10,088 nt of DNA, taken from NCBI GenBank assembly GCA_024280785.1, contig JAJRPK010000139.1, positions 1 to 10,088 on the forward strand. Direction: 5' to 3'. The stretch comes from Gammaproteobacteria bacterium. Lineage in GTDB: Bacteria; Pseudomonadota; Gammaproteobacteria; Pseudomonadales; UBA7434. Shown piece after piece: positions 1-5,511 of the stretch; position 1 is the first letter of the stretch, and every line of letters starts with the position of its first letter. The notes under the pieces are model-generated. The model worked only from the letters and a program-made list of their open reading frames with translations, did no database searches and had not been told where the DNA came from. The translations under genes were made by a program, and so were the position numbers.

Positions 1-500
1 AGCTGGTCCACCGAGGTGGCAGAGAAACGGTTGTTAGTGCGCAGGTGGCGAAACAGATTGTCCTGATGGGTCAGCATGCCGTAATTGTGCACGGTGGGAT
101 TGCCCAGGTAGACCGCGATAGCGTGCACGCCATGGCGATCATGAACGTCCATCAGCCCTTTGGCAGCGCTGTCCAGCGCCTCTTTCCAGCTGATTACCTG
201 CCACTGGGGCTCGCCGTTATCACCGATGACTTTTTTAATCGGCTGGCGCAGGCGGTCCGGGTCCTCGTGAATATCTTGTAGAGCCACCGCCTTGGGGCAG
301 ATATGGCCGCGGCTAAGCGGATCGTTTTTATCGCCTTTGATAGAGACGATGACCGCGCCCTCGCCCCTGCCCTCGGTTTGGATCACTAGGCCGCAAATGG
401 CCTCGCACAGGTGGCAGGCACGGTAGTGGGTTTTTCTACCGCTAGCACAATCACTACCGATATCACTACCAATATCAGTTCTGGATCCGGGATGGCTCAT
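1..500 (-). CDS. Molybdopterin-dependent oxidoreductase, N-terminal part (runs off left edge)
   Basis: Reading leftward from an ATG at 500, about 166 codons stay open to the window edge. The start is well supported: AAGGAGG lies just upstream (around 508-514). Residues 29-36 read CHLCEAIC, and a fourth cysteine falls at residue 68 in GHICPKA. Together they form the C-x2-C-x3-C-x31-C site that binds a 4Fe-4S cluster at the N-terminus of bis-MGD molybdenum or tungsten enzymes of the DMSO reductase superfamily (formate dehydrogenase or assimilatory nitrate reductase-like). Further on, YLGNPTVHNYG and RFSATSVDQ resemble conserved parts of this family. The first ~20 residues are a hydrophilic leader with a small GS-D-I repeat and no Tat twin-arginine motif, so the enzyme is probably cytoplasmic. 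The redox substrate cannot be told from this fragment. It is the only gene here with a clearly metabolic role, and it lies 97 bp downstream of the peptidase gene on the same strand. Confidence 0.9.
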   Translation of the reverse strand, partial: MSHPGSRTDIGSDIGSDCASGRKTHYRACHLCEAICGLVIQTEGRGEGAVIVSIKGDKNDPLSRGHICPKAVALQDIHEDPDRLRQPIKKVIGDNGEPQWQVISWKEALDSAAKGLMDVHDRHGVHAIAVYLGNPTVHNYGMLTHQDNLFRHLRTNNRFSATSVDQ

Positions 501-597
501 GCGGCCTCCTTCTTGAAGAATTGAAATGTTAGAGAGTAGAGGGTAACTTGTTTATCGATGAGTGTGTGTCCTTGTAAATTTTGCTTGTAAATCTTGG

Positions 598-1437
598 TTA
601 GTCACTGTCCTTGATCTTGTTTCGCCACTCAGCTGGATCAACGTCATAAAACTGTTTTAACTGACTATACAAATCGGGTAGATTTTCTTGCATAGGTCGC
701 GACTTTTCAAAAAATGACTCTGTGATGACAGCAAAGAATTCGATCGGCGATTCTGCTCCGTAGGAATCAATCACAGTGTTTTTTCCTTCGCCTACTCGTT
801 CAATAAACTCACCGTATTCCTTATTAAGCACCCGTGACCATTCGGCGTAGTGTTCTTGTTTTTGCAATATCGGCAAGCCATCCATGACTTCATTTTCTTC
901 ATCTAACTTATGCGCAAATTCGTGAAGCACAACATTAAAACCGTCGCTAACATTTTTAGAGCCTTTAATTACGTCCGACCACGACAATACAATGGGGCCG
1001 CGATACCAGGATTCCCCCGCTCGGGCACTCGCGTGTTGCGTTTTAACATAGCCATCGTAGCGAACTTCTTTAGCCGCATAAGTATCGGGATAAACCAAAA
1101 TGGTTTTAAACCCGGTAAAAATTCGCTGCTTGCGTTTTAGCACTAACAAACAGGCATTACCGGCAATGGTTAATCGAATGGTGTCGTCGATGATTTGTTC
1201 GCCACGGCCAACAAATATTTTATTATGTAAAAAATAATTGATGTGGCCGTGTAATAGCTCGCGTAAGTCGCCAGGTAGTAATAGATACAAGGGCACATTT
1301 TCTTGCAGTATTTTTTTCCATTCCTCTTTAAAGGGGCGGCGATATACCCGTTTACGGTAAGCTTCTCTAAGCGCTAAGCATAAGTAGACAACGATAACTA
1401 AACATATGATCGTTGCGATATAAGTCGTAATCGTCAT
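598..1437 (-). CDS. MtfA-like zinc metallopeptidase (M90 family), membrane anchored
   Basis: The 279-residue product contains HEFAHKLD at 172-179. This is the HExxH zinc site in the form typical of MtfA/M90 peptidases. Glu233 in the PIEFFAV segment is the likely third ligand, since its spacing matches that of E. coli MtfA. Residues 4-23 form one hydrophobic helix followed by a basic stretch, so the protein probably sits in the inner membrane with its catalytic domain in the cytoplasm. E. coli MtfA is a little shorter and soluble; it binds the repressor Mlc and has aminopeptidase activity. Whether this homologue acts on Mlc is unknown. The start ATG has GGGAG about 10 nt upstream. It is on the same strand as the oxidoreductase, but the 97-bp gap makes co-transcription only possible. 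Confidence 0.88.
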   Translation of the reverse strand: MTITTYIATIICLVIVVYLCLALREAYRKRVYRRPFKEEWKKILQENVPLYLLLPGDLRELLHGHINYFLHNKIFVGRGEQIIDDTIRLTIAGNACLLVLKRKQRIFTGFKTILVYPDTYAAKEVRYDGYVKTQHASARAGESWYRGPIVLSWSDVIKGSKNVSDGFNVVLHEFAHKLDEENEVMDGLPILQKQEHYAEWSRVLNKEYGEFIERVGEGKNTVIDSYGAESPIEFFAVITESFFEKSRPMQENLPDLYSQLKQFYDVDPAEWRNKIKDSD

Positions 1438-1699
1438 ATTGGCTAACTCCCTATTACTAATAATAAATACATGTTAGGACAATAAAATAATTGGTTAGAC
1501 GGAATTTAAAAAAAACAGTTATATGCTAAGCTGCCATCTCCATTAAAATCCTATCCATTAGATCGTAAATGCTAGGAATAAACAAAAGCTATTATCATTA
1601 CGCCGGTCATAATGAACTGGGCATAATGACGAGGTGCGGCAATTATCAGGCCAGAAAGTAAGCTAGGTATACGGAATCACGGGCAGAAAGTCGAGCAAC
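1438..1699. other. Intergenic stretch, nothing recognised
   Basis: This 262-bp A+T-rich stretch lies between the start of the MtfA-like gene and the amidohydrolase remnant. I find no ORF with recognisable content, no RNA gene and no strong inverted repeat. The mtfA promoter must lie here, but I see no convincing -35/-10 pair. CATAATGA occurs twice around 1610-1628, which is probably chance. Confidence 0.5.
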
Positions 1700-1933
1700 G
1701 TGAGGGCGACACCACTCGGTGGTGGTAACGACCAACCTATTGTCAAAATTACCGATGAGTCGCCCGATGACATGATTGTCTTTTCGTCGGACTTTCCTCA
1801 TTTTGAGGGCTTTACTGATCCTATGGGGCACTACACGGTTGCCTTGGTGGGGTTATCAGAGAAGCAAGCTAAGCAATTTTATAGCGGCTCGATCGCAGAG
1901 GTGTTTTCCCGAATGGGGGATCCCATCGTTTAA
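1700..1933 (+). pseudogene. C-terminal remnant of an amidohydrolase-family metal-dependent hydrolase
   Basis: A 77-codon reading frame contains VFSSDFPHFEG, then DPMGHY, then FYSGSIAEVFSRMGDP. This is the layout of the C-terminus of amidohydrolase-2 proteins (TIM-barrel decarboxylase/hydrolase relatives). The SSDFPH aspartate corresponds to the conserved catalytic or metal-binding Asp near the C-terminus. Members of the family are usually 300-400 residues, so only about the last fifth remains. The frame opens with a GTG at 1700 and has an in-frame stop at 1664-1666, and no upstream part of the barrel is seen. I therefore regard it as a 5'-deleted relic, probably not expressed. Its stop codon (1931-1933) overlaps the stop of the convergent BrnA-like gene, so the junction between old gene and inserted material lies very close to this end. 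Confidence 0.75.
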
Positions 1934-2220
1934 GTACGGTATGGCCGCCCCTCATCAAGCACCTCCTTTAACTCCTCATGAAGAATCTTCCGCAGCGAGG
2001 CCTCGGTAACAAGTGAATCATCTAAGGCATTCTTCAAAGTCAAATTAATTAATGTCTGGTAGCCAATCCCTTGCTGTTCGGCTTGCTCACGAAAACGCAC
2101 CAATGTGACGTTGTCGAGCATAATGGTGATGCGAGTCTTGCCTGAGTTTTCTTTATGAAACTTAGCGAGATGTGGAACGTCTTTAGCAGGCTTGGCTTTG
2201 GAAAAGTCATACTCTTTCAC
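1930..2220 (-). CDS. BrnA-like (CopG/RHH) antitoxin, orphan
   Basis: The 96-residue product starts MKEYDFSKAKPAKD, the usual opening of BrnA-type antitoxins. The core KTRITIMLDN...FREQAEQQGIGYQTLINLTLKNAL (residues ~28-66) is a ribbon-helix-helix DNA-binding domain. BrnA normally neutralises the RNase toxin BrnT and represses the brnTA operon. Here no brnT is found on either side: the 56 bp upstream end at the stop of a ParD-like gene, and downstream is the amidohydrolase relic. The start is a GTG at 2220 with a purine stretch directly against it rather than at normal distance, so initiation may be weak or coupled to upstream translation. The C-terminus (residues ~67-96) runs past the RHH core and is acidic and helical. 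It could be an orphan antitoxin or a stand-alone regulator. Confidence 0.75.
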   Translation of the reverse strand: MKEYDFSKAKPAKDVPHLAKFHKENSGKTRITIMLDNVTLVRFREQAEQQGIGYQTLINLTLKNALDDSLVTEASLRKILHEELKEVLDEGRPYRT

Positions 2221-2276
2221 CCTTTGCTTTGTTTTGAGTGCATAACGTCTTGGCTTGTTGGCGTTATTGTGTAACT

Positions 2277-2513
2277 TTACTTTTTTCGGAGGCGTTGTTG
2301 TTTGCGGGAAATAATATCATCAACGGTGGTTGGCTTGGTTGGTGCTTGCCAGCCTTTGTCTATGGCGGCTTTGAGCTCGTTTAGAATATGGTGGCGGTAG
2401 AGCTCGTGCACGCGTAAGGCATCACGAACCACTTCGCTGGCATTTTGGTAGTCGCCTTCTGCTACTTGGGATGCTATGTAGTGTTCTTGTTTATCGGTAA
2501 AGCTGACGTTCAT
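2277..2513 (-). CDS. ParD-family antitoxin (RHH), orphan
   Basis: The 78-residue product MNVSFTDKQEHYIASQ... carries the ParD signature GDYQNASEVVRDALRVHE. This is a ribbon-helix-helix dimer domain followed by a charged C-terminal tail that normally wraps a ParE toxin. A longer frame reaches back to 2600, but I prefer the ATG at 2511-2513. It has AAGGAT upstream at a suitable distance, the homology starts there, and a good promoter with a palindromic operator lies inside the longer frame. No ParE-like gene follows: only 56 bp separate it from the BrnA-like gene. Expected role if functional: DNA-binding autorepressor able to neutralise a ParE toxin encoded elsewhere. Confidence 0.82.
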   Translation of the reverse strand: MNVSFTDKQEHYIASQVAEGDYQNASEVVRDALRVHELYRHHILNELKAAIDKGWQAPTKPTTVDDIISRKQQRLRKK

Positions 2514-2555
2514 AAGCCCGATCCTTGTTGCTAGTGAGATTGGTTTTTTATTGCG

Positions 2556-2582
2556 ATGTCTATATATAGCAAATATAGACAT
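2556..2582 (-). promoter_or_regulatory. Palindromic operator of the ParD-like gene
   Basis: Two perfect 10-bp arms, ATGTCTATAT and ATATAGACAT, are separated by 7 nt. The repeat lies 43-69 bp upstream of the ATG at 2513 and overlaps the predicted -10 box and transcription start, as expected for an autorepressing ParD/RHH protein. That the neighbouring ParD binds it is inference. Confidence 0.75.
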
Positions 2583-2600
2583 AGAGGGCTTTGAGGTCAA
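2572..2600 (-). promoter_or_regulatory. Sigma-70 type promoter of the ParD-like gene
   Basis: On the minus strand TTGACC (2595-2600) is followed by exactly 17 nt and TATATT (2572-2577). The -35 box lies at the very 3' end of the preceding antitoxin gene (stop at 2597), so this gene can be transcribed independently of its neighbour. The operator at 2556-2582 covers the -10 box. Confidence 0.65.
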
Positions 2601-2881
2601 GTGTTGGCGTTGAGTTTGATACGGTGTGTTACACGCTTCTTTTGCTTACTCATTCCTTGAATAAATTCATCAACATTCCAATTGTCAATGAGGGGGCTGT
2701 TGTCCGATGCGTCCAGCAATTGCCGAAGTTGTTCTAGCTTACTGTTGGCGCGTTGCTCTTGCAACAACCGAAGCCCTTCACGTACGACTTCGCTTTGGTT
2801 GTTGTAGCTGCCATTGCTAACTAAGCCTTCAATAAAAACGCTGAGTTCTTTGCTGGGCTGAAAGGTGATCGTCCTTGGCAT
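2597..2881 (-). CDS. ParD-family antitoxin (RHH) with repeat-derived C-terminus, orphan
   Basis: The 94-residue product MPRTITFQPSKELSVF... has the ParD core GSYNNQSEVVREGLRLLQEQ at residues 24-43 and a Leu-rich helix after it. The start ATG at 2881 has AGGAG 8 nt upstream. The family normally ends near DEFIQGM (residues 71-77). Here the frame continues for about 17 more residues, SKQKKRVTH..., which are encoded by a 23-bp sequence also present in an intergenic palindrome at 6124-6146. The C-terminus therefore appears to have been replaced or extended by an extragenic repeat. No ParE gene follows. The next gene downstream is another ParD-like antitoxin with its own promoter. Function as an antitoxin is inferred from the family only. 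Confidence 0.8.
   Translation of the reverse strand: MPRTITFQPSKELSVFIEGLVSNGSYNNQSEVVREGLRLLQEQRANSKLEQLRQLLDASDNSPLIDNWNVDEFIQGMSKQKKRVTHRIKLNANT
2628..2650. repeat. 23-bp repeat, copy 1 (half of an extragenic palindrome)
   Basis: This 23-bp sequence is identical to 6124-6146. Here it lies inside the 3' end of a ParD-like gene and encodes its unusual SKQKKRVT tail (minus strand). At the other site it forms the left part of a long hairpin. The right half of that hairpin is absent here. Confidence 0.8.
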
Positions 2882-2919
2882 GGTGGGACTCCTGAGGGGT
2901 AGCTGGGGCTATTTGATAG

Positions 2920-2938
2920 TGTAAGGCTAAGTCTTACA
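2920..2938. promoter_or_regulatory. Candidate operator upstream of first ParD-like gene
   Basis: TGTAAG and CTTACA form 6-bp arms around a 7-nt spacer, 39-57 bp upstream of the ATG at 2881. Position and shape fit an RHH autorepressor site, but the arms are short and no clear promoter boxes were found. Confidence 0.4.
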
Positions 2939-2970
2939 AGTTTAGAGCGTGGTGGGTTTGTGGTCAATAG

Positions 2971-3050
2971 GGTGTAAGGGACTGTTTTTATTCGTGTTAA
3001 AAGTGAGTGTCCGTTTTTTTAGTGCGTGTTAAAAGTGAGTCCGTTTTTTT
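2971..3050. repeat. Junction repeat module A (two tandem half-copies)
   Basis: GGTGTAAGGGACTGTTTTT begins at 2971, then GTTAAAAGTGAG occurs at 2996-3007 and again at 3028-3039, each followed within a few bases by CCG and a run of seven T. Related modules lie at 4803-4842 and 7996-8052, and the GTTAAAAGTGAG part recurs at 6268-6279. The module sits between the antitoxin block and the Fic block. Confidence 0.65.
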
Positions 3051-3052
3051 CT

Positions 3053-3079
3053 ACTACTAATTTCATAATAATTAGTAGT
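3053..3079 (+). promoter_or_regulatory. Upstream operator of the Fic gene
   Basis: ACTACTAATT and AATTAGTAGT form perfect 10-bp arms around a 7-nt spacer. The inner part TACTAATT-N7-AATTAGTA (3055-3077) is the same as the core of the next palindrome (3101-3123), 46 bp away centre to centre. Two identical cores suggest cooperative binding by one regulator. Confidence 0.65.
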
Positions 3080-3083
3080 TACA

Positions 3084-3140
3084 GGCTCATTCCTGCTATA
3101 TACTAATTTTTATGAAATTAGTATATAGCAGGAATGAGCC
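3084..3140 (+). promoter_or_regulatory. 57-bp near-perfect palindrome abutting the Fic start codon
   Basis: Perfect 26-bp arms (3084-3109 and 3115-3140) surround a 5-nt spacer, and the right arm ends at the base before the GTG start. The right arm also holds the only ribosome-binding purine stretch (GCAGGAA), so a transcript starting upstream of 3084 would fold and hide it. An extended -10 box, TGC-TATATA (3094-3102), lies in the left arm. Transcripts starting from it would lack the left arm and be translatable. The element can thus be an operator, an RNA switch or both. Confidence 0.7.
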
Positions 3141-4505
3141 GTGAAAATCCCCGTTACTCCGCCGCAATTTAAAGACGAAATAGATAGCTGGGGTGAGGAT
3201 GCTGCCGATAATATCGAGCTTCTTATGAACCCGGATGTAGGCACTACCGACCATAAAGGTCGATATCTACATTGGGACAGATTAAGGCACATCACCCCCC
3301 CGGAGGGTTATAACGAAAAGCTTTATTGGTTTGCGATCAAGTCGGCCAGAAACAAAATATCCAAGAAGTTAGCTTTCGTTGACAAAGTCGGCTCACCATT
3401 TAAGTACGGTATGTCCGACGGCGTTATGAGAGATATTTTGTGGATCAGTGAAAATGGAACTGGCGCAATGACGGCGGACGGAGGAATCACCGACGTCAGA
3501 ACAAAGCAGACCTATCTCATCAACTCTTTGATCGAAGAGGCAATTAACTCTAGTCAGTTAGAGGGAGCGACAACAACACGAAGAGTTGCAAAGGAGATGA
3601 TTAGAACCGGAAGAAAGCCAAAAGACCATTCAGAAAAAATGGTTATCAATAATCATACGGCAATGATTTTTATAAGAGATATCAAAGAAGATAAACTAAC
3701 GCCATCTATAATTTTCGAGCTTCACAAAATTCTTACAGAAGGCGTTTTAGAAGAAGGAGATGAAAATAAATCGGGAGTATTTAGAGCCACAAAAGATGAT
3801 ATTTGTGTATTTTCGAAAGACGATGAACTACTTCACGCCCCTCCAAAAGCCAGTGAACTAAAAGACAGGCTGCAGATGATTTGTGATTTCGCAAACAAGG
3901 TTGGCGAAGACGACACAGTTTATATACCCCCTATAATTAGAGGAATAATCATTCACTTTATGATTGGCTATGACCACCCATTTGTAGACGGGAATGGTAG
4001 AACAGCAAGAGCATTGTTCTATTGGTTAATGGTGAAAGAAGGTTATTGGTTAATGGAGTATATATCAATTTCAAGGGTCATTAAAAAAGCCCCTGCGAAA
4101 TATATGTATGCTTATTTACATACAGAAACTGATGAAAATGATATGACTTATTTTATTATCCATCAACTTGAAGTGATTAAAGAAGCAGTAAAAGACCTAC
4201 ATGCCTATTTTATAACTAAAACCAATCAACTAAAAGAGGCTGAGGGGGCGTTAGAAAATTGTTCGTTGAAAGGCAAACTCAATTTCAGGCAATTAAGTAT
4301 TCTGAAAAACGCTTTAAAAAATCCCGGGGCCGAATACACCATTAAAAGTCATCAATCATCACACGGAGTCACTTATCAGACGGCGAGAACAGATTTGCTT
4401 AAACTTGCCGATGAATATTCCCTACTGAAAAAATACAAAGTCGGAAAGGCGGATGTGTTTTTGGCTCCACCAGACTTAAAAGATCATTTGGGGCCTTATA
4501 GGTGA
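3141..4505 (+). CDS. Fic family protein AMP-transferase, class II, with C-terminal winged helix
   Basis: The 454-residue product contains HPFVDGNGRTAR at 279-290, the complete Fic catalytic loop HxFx(D/E)GNGRxxR. The family transfers AMP, or less often another nucleotide group, from ATP to Ser/Thr/Tyr of target proteins. SSQLEG at 137-142 fits the inhibitory motif (S/T)xxxE(G/N) placed N-terminal to the Fic core, making this a self-inhibited class II Fic in which Glu141 would block the ATP site. Residues ~380-425 (FRQLSILKNAL...YQTARTDLLKLA) look like a winged helix-turn-helix. The start is GTG directly after the palindrome; the nearby ATG at 3134 is in another frame and stops quickly. It has no gene partner on its strand. 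All catalytic residues are present, so it is probably active. Its target is unknown. The C-terminal helix-turn-helix suggests it may bind its own doubled operator. Confidence 0.92.
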   Translation: MKIPVTPPQFKDEIDSWGEDAADNIELLMNPDVGTTDHKGRYLHWDRLRHITPPEGYNEKLYWFAIKSARNKISKKLAFVDKVGSPFKYGMSDGVMRDILWISENGTGAMTADGGITDVRTKQTYLINSLIEEAINSSQLEGATTTRRVAKEMIRTGRKPKDHSEKMVINNHTAMIFIRDIKEDKLTPSIIFELHKILTEGVLEEGDENKSGVFRATKDDICVFSKDDELLHAPPKASELKDRLQMICDFANKVGEDDTVYIPPIIRGIIIHFMIGYDHPFVDGNGRTARALFYWLMVKEGYWLMEYISISRVIKKAPAKYMYAYLHTETDENDMTYFIIHQLEVIKEAVKDLHAYFITKTNQLKEAEGALENCSLKGKLNFRQLSILKNALKNPGAEYTIKSHQSSHGVTYQTARTDLLKLADEYSLLKKYKVGKADVFLAPPDLKDHLGPYR

Positions 4506-4650
4506 TATTAAAATTTAGAGTCCTCGATGCTCTGTCGATCTTAAAAAACCGGTAATCTTCTCTTATGCAATACACCCTGTATCACCCACTGTTGATCAGA
4601 TCGTTTTAAATATAATGTGGTGAGAACAGTAGGGAATGGCACTTACTTAA
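4506..4650. other. Intergenic stretch after the Fic gene, nothing recognised
   Basis: No ORF, RNA gene or clear terminator was recognised. The first 15 bp belong to the 51-bp segment that recurs at 6231-6281. Confidence 0.4.
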
Positions 4651-4761
4651 GCGTAATGCCGGTGTTTGTCCCCATAAAAACATCTGTGGCATGGATGCCA
4701 CAGTTGAGTTACATGGACGTATTTACCGCGTTTTTTCTGGGGACAAACACCGGTCTTACGC
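4651..4761. repeat. 111-bp extragenic palindrome with nested hairpin
   Basis: The 30-bp arms 4651-4680 and 4732-4761 are complementary apart from two mismatches and one G-T pair. They share the motif CCGGTGTTTGTCCCCA. Nested inside is the hairpin CTGTGGCAT-GG-ATGCCACAG at 4684-4703. The arm sequence resembles the GGGGACA-type ends often found around REP-associated or IS200-like elements, but no transposase is present. A small frame across this stretch (4617-4826) is an artefact of the repeat. Confidence 0.7.
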
Positions 4762-4779
4762 GGATCGAAAACAGGATGT

Positions 4780-4842
4780 CGGGGACACGCACTTTTCTAA
4801 TGGGTGTAAGGGACTGTTTTTTTTGAAAAGTATGTGAACCCG
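4780..4842. repeat. Imperfect inverted repeat containing junction module B
   Basis: Two 18-bp arms, 4780-4797 and 4825-4842, pair at 14 of 18 positions. Between them lies GGTGTAAGGGACTGTTTTT (4803-4821), identical to the start of module A at 2971. This places the junction repeat between the Fic block and the nucleotidyltransferase/HEPN block. Confidence 0.55.
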
Positions 4843-4875
4843 CACCAAAGACATCCGGCATAAAAACCCAATATC

Positions 4876-4913
4876 GTAGCAATAAAAGCTACATTTGTAG
4901 CAAAATATGCTAC
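4876..4913 (+). promoter_or_regulatory. Doubled operator of the HTH-nucleotidyltransferase/HEPN operon
   Basis: GTAGC-N7-GCTAC occurs twice (4876-4892 and 4897-4913) with centres 21 bp apart, about two helical turns, giving four alternating half-sites. It ends 10 bp before the ATG at 4924. No Shine-Dalgarno sequence is visible in front of that ATG, so the transcript may be leaderless or poorly initiated. The N-terminal HTH of the encoded protein is the obvious candidate ligand. Confidence 0.7.
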
Positions 4914-4923
4914 ATTTAGTATT

Positions 4924-5511
4924 ATGACTCATTCTGCGCTAACAGACATTTTATTCAAAGACTATCGCCGCCGCGTGTTGGGCTTACTATTACTGCACCC
5001 GGATCAGCGTTACCACGTTCGTGAAATAGCGCGTTTAACCGCGACAGTGGCAGGTACAACTAATAAAGAGCTGCGAAAATTAGCGGAGGCGGGCTTACTG
5101 TTGAAAGAAAAGCAGGGTAACCAGCTGTTATATCAGGCCAATAGTGAATGTATTATTTTTGAAGAGTTAGCGAGCTTATTGCGTAAAACGTCGGGATTAG
5201 CGGATGTGTTGGCTGAGGCATTGCTACCGTTGGTTGAGCAAATTGATATAGCTTTTGTCTTTGGTTCGGTGGCGAGTGGTAAAGCGAATAACAATAGCGA
5301 CATTGATATCTGCATTGTTGGCGACGTAGCATTTGGTGATGTTGTAAGAGCTTTATATGATTCCCAAGCGGTACTACACCGCGAGATTAACCCAAAATGT
5401 TATAGTCGGGCCGAATGGTTAAAACAAAGTACAAAATCATCGGCCTTTTTTAAAGAGCTTTTAGAAAAACCCATTATTAATATTATAGGAACCAGGGATG
5501 ACTTTAGATAA
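4924..5511 (+). CDS. HTH-nucleotidyltransferase fusion protein (MNT-like, putative antitoxin)
   Basis: In this 195-residue product, residues ~5-75 (YRRRVLGLLLLHPDQRYHVR..., NKELRKLAEAGLL...) form a winged helix-turn-helix of ArsR/MarR type. From ~105 onward it is a minimal nucleotidyltransferase: GSVASGK at 114-120 and SDID at 125-128 make the G-S...D-x-D metal/nucleotide site of the MNT/KNTase fold. Stand-alone MNT proteins paired with HEPN toxins can attach AMP to the HEPN partner and silence it. Here the NTase also carries its own DNA-binding domain, and a doubled operator lies just upstream, so transcriptional autoregulation is likely. The gene overlaps the HEPN-like gene by 14 bp, showing translational coupling. 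The catalytic residues look intact. Substrate and direction of the antitoxin effect are inference. Confidence 0.85.
   Translation: MTHSALTDILFKDYRRRVLGLLLLHPDQRYHVREIARLTATVAGTTNKELRKLAEAGLLLKEKQGNQLLYQANSECIIFEELASLLRKTSGLADVLAEALLPLVEQIDIAFVFGSVASGKANNNSDIDICIVGDVAFGDVVRALYDSQAVLHREINPKCYSRAEWLKQSTKSSAFFKELLEKPIINIIGTRDDFR

Noticed and set aside
45..281. A 78-codon plus-strand frame at the left edge
   Set aside because: It is antisense to the clearly coding molybdopterin oxidoreductase frame.
1929..1943. 15-bp identity with 3399-3413 inside the Fic gene
   Set aside because: The flanks diverge at once and the two sites have unrelated contexts; one such match by chance is plausible in a 10-kb window.
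2242..2267. ATAACG-N14-CGTTAT upstream of the BrnA-like gene, considered as an attC or operator site
   Set aside because: Too short for an attC site, and the arms are only 6 bp with a long spacer; no supporting promoter was seen.
4617..4826. A 69-codon plus-strand reading frame
   Set aside because: It lies entirely across the extragenic palindrome and its inverted repeat; its content is repeat-derived and resembles no protein.
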